Shown here one piece after another: positions 16,980 through 25,920 of a stretch of DNA of 64,000 bases. A program made the translations under genes and the position numbers. The stretch covers positions 92,317 to 156,316 of the forward strand of contig PGYB01000008.1 in the NCBI GenBank assembly GCA_002839445.1. Direction: 5' to 3'. Under the pieces are notes generated by a model. That model was not told where the DNA came from and made no database searches. It worked only from the letters and a program-made list of their open reading frames with translations. Origin of the DNA: Candidatus Riflebacteria bacterium HGW-Riflebacteria-1. GTDB taxonomy: Bacteria > Muiribacteriota > Ozemobacteria > Ozemobacterales > Ozemobacteraceae. Every line of letters begins with the position of its first letter. The first letter of the stretch is position 1.

Positions 16980-18566
16980 TTAATCCCAACGGTCGAGCAA
17001 TTCGGCGGCGCCGCCCTTAACCTTCAGCTTTATGCGTTCCCAGAGACTTTTCGGGGGTTCGTAAAGTTTGCTGACAGCGAAATCCTTCTCGAACAGGTCT
17101 TTGCGCACCTGGCGCACGAATTCAGGATCTTTCGAAGCAACATTCGATTCATAATTGTGGCGCAGCGCCATGGTATCCATGTTGCAGCTGCCGATCGACG
17201 CGAACTTGTCGTCTGCGATCAGACCCTTTGCATGCACCTTACCATAACCTTTTTCGCCCTGGTACATGTATATTTTAACGCCGGCTTTTTGCAGTTTTTC
17301 AAAATGAAAGCGAGTGTTGGCATCGTTGAGCGGGTTCTCGGCCGAGCCCGGGTGAACAAGACGCACATCTACGCCGCGCCTGGCTGCTGCTGCCAGCCTG
17401 TCGATCAGGTCGTTGTTGGTGATATAAGGATTGATAACATAGAGATAATCTTTGGCTGAGTCGATCTGCTGCTTGTAATCGTCGTGAACATCGTGAACGC
17501 CACGCGGAATGTTATAGGTAATTCTGGCATTCGAAGCGCCTGTTTTAGCCGGTTTTGGGAAGAACTTATCACGAAGGGTTGCCGCATCTTTGCTCGCGAG
17601 TTTGCCGCCATTGTAGAGATAGCTGAGCAAAAGCCCGCTTTGCATCTGGCCGACAACCGACCCCTGGCAACGCACCATCATGTCGTGCTTCTTTTCTCGC
17701 GACTCCTGCTGCAGCGTGTAGCCGCCAACATAGCCGATCTGGCCGTCAATGATAAATTTCTTGCGATGGTCGAAATGGTAAAAATCGAGCTTCTGGCCAA
17801 CACCGGTAGCTTTGCTGATACGGTCGTAAAAGACCACCTTAATGCCATTCTGCTTATAGAATTCAAAAAGTTTTTCTTCTTCGGTTGTTGAGATGAGGTT
17901 TTTAGCTCCGCCCATGCGCGCGCCAGCGCGATCAGCGACAAGAATTACCTCAACGCCCTGCTTAGCCTTTTCGGCAAGAAGTTTTGCGAATTCCCAGCCG
18001 GTTTTGTCGGCTTCCATGCCAAACATCTGAATAGTGATGCTCTTTTGCGCCGCCTTGAGATCTTTGGTAACCGACTGCCAGAAAGCTTCGCCAGTCTGCA
18101 ATTCAAGCGAGTTATCGTCGGTTTCTCTGAATGAAATATCGAGATCTTTTTCGGTAACCTTGGCGCCGGTAACGGCTTTGTTAATAGTTCGCTCAATGCC
18201 GCCGGCAGTAGTAAGCACCGATGCTGCCTGTTCGCGCACATAGGCTTTGCCTGTCGTTGCTGCCGCGGATTTAGTTGCAGTTGCCGACGTGTTTTGAACA
18301 GCTGCTTTCGCTTTATCTGAAAGCTGCCCGGCCGACTTTGTCAGTTTTTCATAGGCACTTTTTGCGACAAAATAAGCGTCGCGCTTTGCCCGCACCAGGT
18401 TCTGATCGGCCTGATCAACTACGGCATCACGATATTCAGTCAGAGCCTGCTGCATGCCCTGATAGGCGCGCTGCACATCATCAGCGCAGGCGGGCAATGC
18501 GTTAGAAAACATCATAAGACCAGAAATCCCTGCGATCAGACCAAACCGGCCAAGCTGCTTTTTCAT
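16980..18566 (-). CDS. Exported phospholipase D-like protein with two HKD motifs
   Basis: The phospholipase D superfamily hydrolyses or transfers phosphodiester bonds through paired HxK(x)4D motifs. Both are intact: H267-R-K269 with D274, and H445-A-K447 with D452 followed by S-I-G-S-C-N-M-D. The closest general type is the cardiolipin-synthase/PLDc_2 group, but those are membrane-anchored, whereas this has a signal peptide ending A-C-A (about residue 28) and so should be periplasmic or secreted. Residues 30-135 form an Ala/Lys-rich helical leader unlike the family. The start at 18566 is preferred to an upstream in-frame ATG because GGGAG sits seven bases before it. Substrate (lipid or nucleic acid) is not decided by sequence. 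Confidence 0.82.
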   Translation of the reverse strand: MKKQLGRFGLIAGISGLMMFSNALPACADDVQRAYQGMQQALTEYRDAVVDQADQNLVRAKRDAYFVAKSAYEKLTKSAGQLSDKAKAAVQNTSATATKSAAATTGKAYVREQAASVLTTAGGIERTINKAVTGAKVTEKDLDISFRETDDNSLELQTGEAFWQSVTKDLKAAQKSITIQMFGMEADKTGWEFAKLLAEKAKQGVEVILVADRAGARMGGAKNLISTTEEEKLFEFYKQNGIKVVFYDRISKATGVGQKLDFYHFDHRKKFIIDGQIGYVGGYTLQQESREKKHDMMVRCQGSVVGQMQSGLLLSYLYNGGKLASKDAATLRDKFFPKPAKTGASNARITYNIPRGVHDVHDDYKQQIDSAKDYLYVINPYITNNDLIDRLAAAARRGVDVRLVHPGSAENPLNDANTRFHFEKLQKAGVKIYMYQGEKGYGKVHAKGLIADDKFASIGSCNMDTMALRHNYESNVASKDPEFVRQVRKDLFEKDFAVSKLYEPPKSLWERIKLKVKGGAAELLDRWD

Positions 18567-18982
18567 CAGTTTACTCCCGAAATACTGACCATCTGCGGAC
18601 AACCGCAGTCTCGGTACACTATTACAACTATAATTTTATAATTATAATGAATTCACCGACTACCCGCAAATTTTTGGGCGGGAGACTGCAGTAATTCTCC
18701 ATTTGCCTATCTATGAAGACTTTACGAAAAATTTCGCTTGGACTATTTGTCGGTCAAGCTAATCACGATAATTATACCGGCTCTTTTGAAGAGTTATCCA
18801 CAGATTAAAGGATTGTCGCAGATTATTCGGGAGTTTTTTAATACCTATAGAACACTCTTCAGTTACCAAATGGAGTATTACTGCGAGACTGAGTAACCTA
18901 TCAACAGGGCAATTTAGTAAGGCTGGAAAACAAAGCCGCCCCGAAAATCGGGGCGGCTGCACAAAACCTCAGAAAATATCAG
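18567..18982. other. Intergenic region between two minus-strand genes
   Basis: Apart from the terminator at 18925-18958, this 416-base stretch contains an AT-rich near-palindromic tract at about 18625-18650 just upstream of the phospholipase D gene, probably promoter DNA. I see no gene. Confidence 0.4.
18925..18958 (-). terminator. Strong intrinsic terminator of the TonB receptor gene
   Basis: An 11-bp perfect stem, AGCCGCCCCGA (18934-18944) with TCGGGGCGGCT (18948-18958) and a three-base loop, is followed on the minus strand by TTTGTTTTCC. It sits 25 bases after the receptor's stop. Confidence 0.9.
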
Positions 18983-20956
18983 TTATCTGAACTTCAATTC
19001 CAGACCAAAAGTGACGCTGCGGCCAGGTTCATAATTTATCGGGCTGCTCTGATTAAGATTCAGCTTGCCTGCTTTGTCATAGGCAGCCGCACCGGTAGAC
19101 TGTGACAACTGGACTTCATCCTGATCTGTGAGGTTTTCGATATTAAGATAAACTGCGAAATCCTTCGTCGCCTGTTGCCGAAGACTCAGATCAACGAAAG
19201 TAGATGAGTCAACTTTGGGATAAGTAGCGCCAATGGCGTTTGTTTCGCCCTGATAAGACGTAGTGAGCATCGCGCTGAATTTTTCATAACGATACGCTGT
19301 TCCGGCAACCGCCCGGTATTCAGGCCGACTGCTCAACCTGACATTATTAGTCTTGTTCTGGGCTTTGTTGAAATCGGTGTAACCGATCCAGACATCAAAC
19401 CTTTCGTTAACCTTGCCGTTAACCGAAAACTCAACGCCATCAATGGCGACTTCCTGAATATTCTGAAAAGTATTCTTGGCGTCAGCTTCGATATAATTTT
19501 CAATATCAGATCTGAACCAGGCAAAAGAGGCCTGCCACTTGCTGTTGAATTTATGGCCGAGTCGCAACTCAAGATTATCTGCTTCTTCAGCAGCAAGATC
19601 AGGGTTGCCACGGTTCTTGTCGCGATAGAGCTCCTGCATATTCGGATTTCTGACAACACTGCTCAAGCCCAGCCCAAAGCTGGTTCTGTCAGAAATATCA
19701 TAGTTGGAAGCAAACGCCCACGAAGTATTGGAATCTCCTTCATAGCTTTTATCAGAGCGGGCGGTAAGATTGAGATCAAGCTTGTCAGTAGCCTTGATAG
19801 AGTCATTGATAAAAAAACCGCTAGTGTCGACTTTCTTTCTGTTGCCGGTCTGAAAGCCATGACCGATATCTTCAATTTCCTGTTTGATGGCTCCGAAAGT
19901 TACAAAGTTCTTAGAGTTGGCTTCAACATTGTAAAGCAACTCCATAGTATCCACTTTAACCAGAACATCGCTATTGACGTTAAGGATTCCGTTCATCATG
20001 TCCTTATCGGTGTTGGCATAGGCATAAGTTGACGAAAAATCCCGGTATTTGGCATAGCGCAAAGTCAGGTTGCCACTTTTTCCCAAGTCTTTTTCGAGTA
20101 CATAGTCGTATAATGACATTTTCCAGGGATCAAATCTCTCATAATACGATGGGCACGAGATCGAACCATAATTTTCAAGAATAGTGGCTTTCAGAACAAG
20201 GCCGTTGTCGAGTTCAAGACGCCCACGATACATGAACATCTGGTTGTCACGACGATTGTTGATAGTGCCAAGATTATCTGCCGGCACCGCAGCGTTGCTG
20301 AAATCCTTGAACTTTCTGTCGCCGTCATACTCGTCAAGAAATACAGCAAAAAGATGCTCGTTCTGATGCGATACGTCGCCATAGATTATTTCCTGGCGGC
20401 GGGTGCCCATCCCACCGATTTCCTGAAGCAAGGTAAGACCCTCAAGATCTCGTGCGGTCGGCAGTACAAAGTTAACTGCTCCGGCAACGCTGTTTGCACC
20501 ATAAACCAGACCAGCTCCGCCAGGAACCACTGAAACCCTCTGCATTCTGCTGAGCGGAAAACCAGATAGCGGCGACGTGCCGTTCCAACCGGTGTTAACA
20601 GGACAACCGTCAACGGTTACCGCTGTATATTTGCCGCCGAAACCGCGCAGAGTTGGAGCAACTGTGGCACCGCGCAGGCTACCGTCAGAAGTGCCGCCAA
20701 ACATAACCGAAGCATTAAAGGCATGCAGCAGCTTAATCGGGTTACGCTGCGATTTCAGCTCAATTGTCTTCGCATCTATTTCATCATGGGGTCTTGAAAT
20801 GAGTCCCTGGTAAGTGGCTCGCTCGGCATCGACAGCCATATCAGGCAACCGGTAACTGGCTTCTTCGTCTGGCAAGGAGCCTGCCCCGGCAAGTGCCGTT
20901 GTCAGGCAAAATATAACAGCCAGAGCCTTTTTAAGTATGGGAAATACGGATCTCAT
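18983..20956 (-). CDS. TonB-dependent outer-membrane receptor
   Basis: TonB-dependent receptors import iron chelates, vitamin B12, sugars or other scarce solutes across the outer membrane. From this start the protein has 657 residues: a signal peptide, a plug domain (about 40-165) with L-R-G-F-G-G-K-Y-T-A-V-T-V-D-G and the V-V-P-G-G-A-G-L-V-Y-G element, then a 22-strand-type barrel with N-L-T-D-Q-D near the end and a terminal E-L-K-F-R. GAGG six bases before the ATG at 20956 favours it over two upstream ATGs. No TonB, ExbB or ABC transporter gene adjoins, so the substrate is unknown. Two direct octamers lie about 60 bases upstream. It ends at a strong terminator. Confidence 0.88.
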   Translation of the reverse strand: MRSVFPILKKALAVIFCLTTALAGAGSLPDEEASYRLPDMAVDAERATYQGLISRPHDEIDAKTIELKSQRNPIKLLHAFNASVMFGGTSDGSLRGATVAPTLRGFGGKYTAVTVDGCPVNTGWNGTSPLSGFPLSRMQRVSVVPGGAGLVYGANSVAGAVNFVLPTARDLEGLTLLQEIGGMGTRRQEIIYGDVSHQNEHLFAVFLDEYDGDRKFKDFSNAAVPADNLGTINNRRDNQMFMYRGRLELDNGLVLKATILENYGSISCPSYYERFDPWKMSLYDYVLEKDLGKSGNLTLRYAKYRDFSSTYAYANTDKDMMNGILNVNSDVLVKVDTMELLYNVEANSKNFVTFGAIKQEIEDIGHGFQTGNRKKVDTSGFFINDSIKATDKLDLNLTARSDKSYEGDSNTSWAFASNYDISDRTSFGLGLSSVVRNPNMQELYRDKNRGNPDLAAEEADNLELRLGHKFNSKWQASFAWFRSDIENYIEADAKNTFQNIQEVAIDGVEFSVNGKVNERFDVWIGYTDFNKAQNKTNNVRLSSRPEYRAVAGTAYRYEKFSAMLTTSYQGETNAIGATYPKVDSSTFVDLSLRQQATKDFAVYLNIENLTDQDEVQLSQSTGAAAYDKAGKLNLNQSSPINYEPGRSVTFGLELKFR

Positions 20957-21409
20957 TCTATACCTCATCTTCTCAATATTTATAGCGCGATTTGTTTGTT
21001 TGAATGAAAAGAACGATATCATACTATACGATATCCATCAAGCAAGATCCTAAAATTCACCACTCGCTAAGTAGCATAACAAGAGAGCCGCCATTAAAAC
21101 AGGACTTCACACAGAAGCTCACCATCTCTAGCATGGATAAGCGCACAAAACCAGATATTCTCTCAGCGATTATGCCGATCATTTTCCTGATAAATCAGCC
21201 GTATCGATCTTTCGATAGCATTCTTCAAAAACAAAACGCAGAGTAGCATTAGATATGCAACCGAAACGCCATTAAAACCTGGAAAATTTTGCGCTGATAG
21301 ACAGATCGCCGATTTGCAAAAGTTCAGCCCGCTAGAACAAAGAGCTGGTCTATTATGAAAAGGTTTAGATATAATGGTCAGCAATTACAAATAATTTGGA
21401 GCAGCCTGA
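20957..21409. other. Divergent intergenic region upstream of TonB receptor
   Basis: These 453 bases separate the divergent receptor and Tim44-like genes and must hold both promoters. I looked for a cobalamin riboswitch or Fur box on the receptor side and saw neither. A 73-codon open frame on the minus strand (21163-21384) lacks a ribosome-binding site and family resemblance and is not called. Confidence 0.4.
21013..21035 (-). promoter_or_regulatory. Paired ACGATATC octamers, possible operator
   Basis: ACGATATC occurs at 21013-21020 and 21028-21035, each containing the palindrome GATATC. On the minus strand, TATAGTAT between them resembles a -10 element. The spacing and position upstream of the TonB receptor suggest a regulator site; no known regulator consensus matches. 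Confidence 0.3.
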
Positions 21410-23773
21410 ATGGAAGAAACCTTCAAAATCGGCAGAAGGGGCTTTACGGTTATCGTTGTAAGCCTCATGGTTGCAGCCATAATCTTGCGAATTAAATGGC
21501 CCGACATTGACATTGTCTCTTCATTTGTAGAGCAGATATTTTTTGACAAGCTTATGATGCGCGTCATCATGTATGCGCTTCCTGTTCTGTTCGCTTTTAT
21601 AGTATTTCTGATGCCATTGTCGATGTTCTTTCTATACTGGTGTTCAGCAGTATTTGCCGGATATTACGTGCTGTCCGCTCCACTTGAAGGCACACTGTTT
21701 TTTGCGCTGATGGCTATTCCGACGCTGTTTAACCGCTTTAAAATCGTCAGGTTTCCTGCCGCGCCGATAACTCTTGGGATTTCTGCCGTAGTTTTAATCA
21801 CTGTAGTCATAATTTCAGCGATCAACGACGTTTTCATCATCAGGCATATTGTGGCCAAGATCTTTCTGTTGCTGCCAACGCTGCATATTCTTTCCATGCA
21901 ACCCGGAGATGACTCGCAAAGCCGTTTTCAAAGTGAATCCGGGCAAGTCACCACCGGCCTGAGTTCTACCCAGAAAGCCAGGATGCAAAGCATCACAAGA
22001 ACCAACTGGTGGGAGCTGCTACGACCACATGTTGAATCAACAGCCATAAACATCTACAAGTTTTACGAGCGCAATAGCGAGTTTGCCATCAATACCAGCA
22101 AATCGCGCGCAACTCCACATCTGCACACACAGGCACAAGATCACGCACGCAACATCAATCTTGCCAACCTGAAGAAACGTGATGGCGACTTTGACCAGAA
22201 AGCCTTTATAGTGCGCATCACCAAAGCTTTTTCGGTTATTCAGGATGCCATTTATAATCAGCACATCGAAAAAATTCAAGCATTCGTCTCAGATGCGCTC
22301 TACGAGCAGTTTAAAAGTCGCATTGACGAACAGCAGGCGGCAGGAACTCGCTATCAGTATGAAAAACTTGAAGAAGAGCCTTTTTCGATCGACCATGCTT
22401 ATTGCGACGGTAGTTTCGATGAGATTCAGCTACTGGTCAAAGCCTCTCTGAAAGAGTCTCTGCTCGACAGCAAAACCGGCAAAACTATCGAAGCTGCGAG
22501 AAGGCGAGTTTTTTACGAATACTGGTCCTTTATCCGCCGCCCTTCTGGAAAAACCCTTAAAAAGCCAGGTTTGCTGGAAGGAAGTTGCCCGAACTGCGGT
22601 GCGCCGATACAGATTGGTCAGGCCACCGTCTGCAGCGTCTGCAATTCGTTCATTCGCTCAGGTTTTTACGACTGGGTTCTCGCCAGAATCACCCAGGGTT
22701 GTGAATGGTCGTACACCGACCCGACGCTGGTTCCAAACTGGAAGCAGCTCAAGGCTGACGACCCGGAGTTCACCATTCATCAAATCGAAGACCTTGCCGG
22801 TGTTATCTTCTGGAACCTGCGCCTTGTCGAAATCAGCCGCAAGGTCGAGCCGATATTCAGATTTGCCAGCAGCGAATGTGCAACCTATATTGCTGACGCG
22901 CTGAGAACCTCGGAAAGCACGGATCGGCATTGGTGGGAAAACATAGCACTTGCCTCAGTCAGTCTGAAAGGCATCGTAATCGACTCTGAGCGTGTCAAAC
23001 TTTACACTCTGGTAGTCTGGAGTGGAATTCCGATCACGGCAAACGCTGACGGGGCTATCACACAGCGTATTAGATACAACAAACCAGTTCGCGACGTAAT
23101 GGTTCTGAGTCGCGACAAAAAGTGCCGGACAAATCAGAACAACACTCTCAGCAGCGCACACTGCAAAAGCTGCGGCGGCGCACTCAGCTCAAGCTTTGCC
23201 ACACAATGCGGCTACTGTAATTCCACTCTCAATGACGGCAGTGAATGGCAACTGGAGAAGATCCTGAAGGAAGACAGTGCCGAATTTGTCGAAATTCTGA
23301 ACCAGAAGTCCGAAATCGTGTCTGAGCGCTTCGCCCAGAATATGGCGGTAGAAGCCGCCAAAGTAGCGGAAAAAACGAAGATCGAAGAAACCCGCTCAGG
23401 GCGAGACATCATTACGGTTATGGCGCAGGTGCTACTTGCCGACGGCGTTATCGATGCCGCCGAAACGAAATTTATCAGCGAAATGGCCGTTAAATACCAT
23501 ATGCCGCCTGAACAGCTCGAAGGAATTATCGAATCAGTAAAGGCTGGCGAGGTTAAATTTTTAAAACCCACAACAGCCAAAGAAGCCATGGACACTTTAA
23601 AAGGTGCGGTGAGCATGGCATACGCCGACGGAGTTCTAGCACCAGAAGAAGAAGCCGCGCTGGAGCGTGTTGCAAAAGAACTCGGCTATTCAGCACTTGA
23701 CGTTAAACGCATAGTCAAAGCCGAAGAAAAGCTGATGCGCCAGACAAAAATAAAGCCACAGAGGCAGTTCTAG
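21410..23773 (+). CDS. Membrane protein with Tim44-like, zinc-ribbon and TerB domains
   Basis: This 787-residue protein has four N-terminal membrane helices (about 12-160), a cytoplasmic Tim44-like domain (about 260-420) with an embedded zinc ribbon (C393-x2-C396, C408-x2-C411), a second similar segment with another ribbon (C-K-S-C-G-G and C-G-Y-C-N near 585-605), and a C-terminal TerB domain (about 665-780) with the repeated acidic signature L-A-D-G-V-I-D-A-A-E and Y-A-D-G-V-L-A-P-E-E. Tim44-like domains bind membranes or translocase partners; TerB domains occur in envelope-stress and tellurite-resistance proteins and may bind metal. Exact role unknown. GGAG lies eight bases before the ATG. 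The adjacent minus-strand operon also encodes a TerB-like domain, suggesting a functional link. Confidence 0.75.
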   Translation: MEETFKIGRRGFTVIVVSLMVAAIILRIKWPDIDIVSSFVEQIFFDKLMMRVIMYALPVLFAFIVFLMPLSMFFLYWCSAVFAGYYVLSAPLEGTLFFALMAIPTLFNRFKIVRFPAAPITLGISAVVLITVVIISAINDVFIIRHIVAKIFLLLPTLHILSMQPGDDSQSRFQSESGQVTTGLSSTQKARMQSITRTNWWELLRPHVESTAINIYKFYERNSEFAINTSKSRATPHLHTQAQDHARNINLANLKKRDGDFDQKAFIVRITKAFSVIQDAIYNQHIEKIQAFVSDALYEQFKSRIDEQQAAGTRYQYEKLEEEPFSIDHAYCDGSFDEIQLLVKASLKESLLDSKTGKTIEAARRRVFYEYWSFIRRPSGKTLKKPGLLEGSCPNCGAPIQIGQATVCSVCNSFIRSGFYDWVLARITQGCEWSYTDPTLVPNWKQLKADDPEFTIHQIEDLAGVIFWNLRLVEISRKVEPIFRFASSECATYIADALRTSESTDRHWWENIALASVSLKGIVIDSERVKLYTLVVWSGIPITANADGAITQRIRYNKPVRDVMVLSRDKKCRTNQNNTLSSAHCKSCGGALSSSFATQCGYCNSTLNDGSEWQLEKILKEDSAEFVEILNQKSEIVSERFAQNMAVEAAKVAEKTKIEETRSGRDIITVMAQVLLADGVIDAAETKFISEMAVKYHMPPEQLEGIIESVKAGEVKFLKPTTAKEAMDTLKGAVSMAYADGVLAPEEEAALERVAKELGYSALDVKRIVKAEEKLMRQTKIKPQRQF

Positions 23774-23807
23774 TGATCCGTCACATTTGAATACACGTTT
23801 AAAAATA

Positions 23808-23975
23808 GTCATTATGTGGAGCGTAGCGACGAAGCGGTATGCCGCAGGCAGCACATTTGCGCGCCATTCCTGTGGCGCAATTGTATAAGACCATCCGTGG
23901 TCAAAAAGCCAGCTCTGAGCTAACCCTTCTGTCCATGAGATTGCTTCGTCGGACAAAAGTCCTCCTCGCAATGAC
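23808..23975. repeat. Inverted-repeat element (REP/MITE-like), about 168 bp
   Basis: The outer left end reads GTCATT and later CGACGAAGC (23808-23835). The right end carries GCTTCGTCG and ends CGCAATGAC (23943-23975), so both outer and inner blocks match as inverted repeats. Sequences of the form GCTTCGTCG...CGCAATGAC recur as dispersed repeats in many bacterial genomes. The interior has no frame of note. It fills the gap between two convergent genes. Confidence 0.55.
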
Positions 23976-24030
23976 CGTGAATTCATCTACTCAATGTTGA
24001 CAAAGGACCAGTTTTTTGTCTGAGTCTTTG

Positions 24031-25920
24031 TCAGCTGATTTTGCTGAGAATCTGCTGCAGGAACTGCAGAAACTTTTGGATGCTGGCTGCGTTGGCGCTC
24101 TGACCACCATAGAGTTCTGCTTCGAAGCATTGCGCGGCGTTTTTGCCATCTGCCGGTCTGAGGTTTAGCTCTAAACAGAGCCGTTCAAAGTATTCACCTG
24201 GCGTTTCATGTTCCTGACGTGGCAGCAGACCACGAGCTTCCATGAATTCAGCAAAACGGTTAAAGAGAGCTATTACATCTTTGCCCTGCAGTTCAAATTC
24301 TTTCAGAGTCGACATCCTGGCAATAGCCTCACGCAACGAATCTTCGCCAGCAGTGTCAGATTGTTCCTGCTGCTGTGTGCCGCGTTTTTTGAGCAGCTTC
24401 ATCAGCCATTTAAGCCATTTTTCAGCATTTTTAACTATAAGCCAGATTATTGCCGCGAGCAGCAGAAGCGCAACAAGCGTGTATACGGTCCTTTTAAGAG
24501 CTTCTCTGCGTTCTTTTTCTTTGCTTTTGCGTTTTTTTTCGGCCGCTGCTTTTTGTTGTCTTTCTTCGCGTGCGCTGTCTTTAGAGACTGTTTCTGGCGA
24601 TTGCGCCCTTTCAAAATCACCGTCTTGCGTGATGTTCTGCGGCCTTCTTGGCGGTTCGACGTCTTCAGCATATTCATCTGATTCAACAGTATCTCTGCCA
24701 CCTTTATCAGCGCCATCAGAAGAATTTTTTCGGGCATTTTCCTTTTTCAGCTGCCTTTTTATAGACGCAAGCTCAACATCAGAAGGCAGCGAAACACCCT
24801 GATCAACCGGTGGCGGCGAATCAGAACGTTGTGGCGCCACATCAATAATCTTCCAGCCTTTCTTAGTAAGTACTTCAGCCCAGGCGTGCGCCATCGTCTC
24901 AACTACTACAAAACTGTTTTCGTTACGCTGCGATGAGGCAAAACCGCCGGCAACCCTTGCCGGGATGCCGTTCATGCGGCACAACAACACTAGCGCGGCG
25001 GCAAAATGCTGGCAGTAACCAGTCATCGACTTGAGCAGAAATTCCTTTACCGGGTGCATTTCGGTGGTCTGCCGATAATCTTTTTTGTACAAGCCGTTCT
25101 TTTCGAGATACTCAACAATTTTGAAAACAGTTTGCGTTCCTGCTACTGCGTCTCGTGAAATTTCGGCCGCTTTTGCCCGCAAATCATAGCTATCGAGAAA
25201 ACCGAGAGCAAGATACGGACTGTCAGCATCAACTTCGGCCAACTCATCCGCAGCCAGAAGCAATGGAATGCCGCCGTAGGCAACTTCGAATTCATCGCCA
25301 ACGGCAATTGTCTTCGCCAGCACAACGCTGCCGTCACGCATGCTGCAAAAATCGAGTGGACCAGCAAGACTCTGCAATGGTGCCGGATGCGGCAGACGCT
25401 CTTCAAAATTGCAGAAAAAATGCAGATCTGCGGTTATTGTCGGCTCACCCGGAAAACGTTGTACTACATCGGCAAAAGCAAAATCAGGCCAGTCTCGCGC
25501 GGCCATGCGGTTGAACCCGCTATCCATGCCGGTAGCCGAAAATCGTTCAAATGAACCGATACGCAGATATACGCGATCTGGAACAACGCCAGATCTTGGC
25601 GCAAACGTGCAGACCATAGCCTTAATCAGTTCTTCTTTTGATTTTATCGGTGCGGTCTCAAGCGAAGCAAAATCCATTCCGGCTACGCCCTTGACCACCA
25701 GCTTTGGCGCGGCCTGTTGCGGGGCGCCTGCCTTCCTGCCTGCAGCCCACTGCCCGCTCAAAATCGGGTCGTCGGTGAGAAACAGTAGCAGAAGGTATAT
25801 CGGCAGACTGCAAATGAGAGCGGCAAACAGCAGCAGGCGTGTGCCATCCGCCGGCCTGTTGTCGAGGTCTTCACCTTCGACAACCTTGTTCTGTTCAGGG
25901 TTTTCTACTGGTAGCATCAT
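24031..25920 (-). CDS. TgpA-like transglutaminase membrane protein with DUF4129 tail
   Basis: This 629-residue protein has a membrane helix at about 28-49, an extracytoplasmic transglutaminase domain (about 230-375) with an intact triad Cys303 (G-Y-C-Q-H-F), His345 (A-H-A-W-A-E-V) and Asp360 (I-I-D-V-A-P), a charged, Lys/Glu-rich linker, a second helix at about 478-498 and a cytoplasmic DUF4129 domain (about 540-629, T-P-G-E-Y-F-E-R-L). It lacks the six-helix N-terminal block of full TgpA proteins. The family acts at the membrane, probably as a peptidase or cross-linker of envelope proteins; substrate unknown. It is the last gene of the MoxR-DUF58-transglutaminase operon, and its ATG overlaps the DUF58 stop by four bases (ATGA). 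Confidence 0.83.
   Translation of the reverse strand: MMLPVENPEQNKVVEGEDLDNRPADGTRLLLFAALICSLPIYLLLLFLTDDPILSGQWAAGRKAGAPQQAAPKLVVKGVAGMDFASLETAPIKSKEELIKAMVCTFAPRSGVVPDRVYLRIGSFERFSATGMDSGFNRMAARDWPDFAFADVVQRFPGEPTITADLHFFCNFEERLPHPAPLQSLAGPLDFCSMRDGSVVLAKTIAVGDEFEVAYGGIPLLLAADELAEVDADSPYLALGFLDSYDLRAKAAEISRDAVAGTQTVFKIVEYLEKNGLYKKDYRQTTEMHPVKEFLLKSMTGYCQHFAAALVLLCRMNGIPARVAGGFASSQRNENSFVVVETMAHAWAEVLTKKGWKIIDVAPQRSDSPPPVDQGVSLPSDVELASIKRQLKKENARKNSSDGADKGGRDTVESDEYAEDVEPPRRPQNITQDGDFERAQSPETVSKDSAREERQQKAAAEKKRKSKEKERREALKRTVYTLVALLLLAAIIWLIVKNAEKWLKWLMKLLKKRGTQQQEQSDTAGEDSLREAIARMSTLKEFELQGKDVIALFNRFAEFMEARGLLPRQEHETPGEYFERLCLELNLRPADGKNAAQCFEAELYGGQSANAASIQKFLQFLQQILSKIS

Noticed and set aside
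20957..21409. Cobalamin riboswitch or Fur box for the TonB receptor
   Set aside because: No B12-box-like sequence and no 19-bp Fur dyad was found by eye.
24208..24802. Long plus-strand Phe/Ser-rich frames inside the transglutaminase gene
   Set aside because: Shadow frames opposite a Lys/Glu-rich linker; the minus-strand gene has complete domains and coupling to its neighbours.
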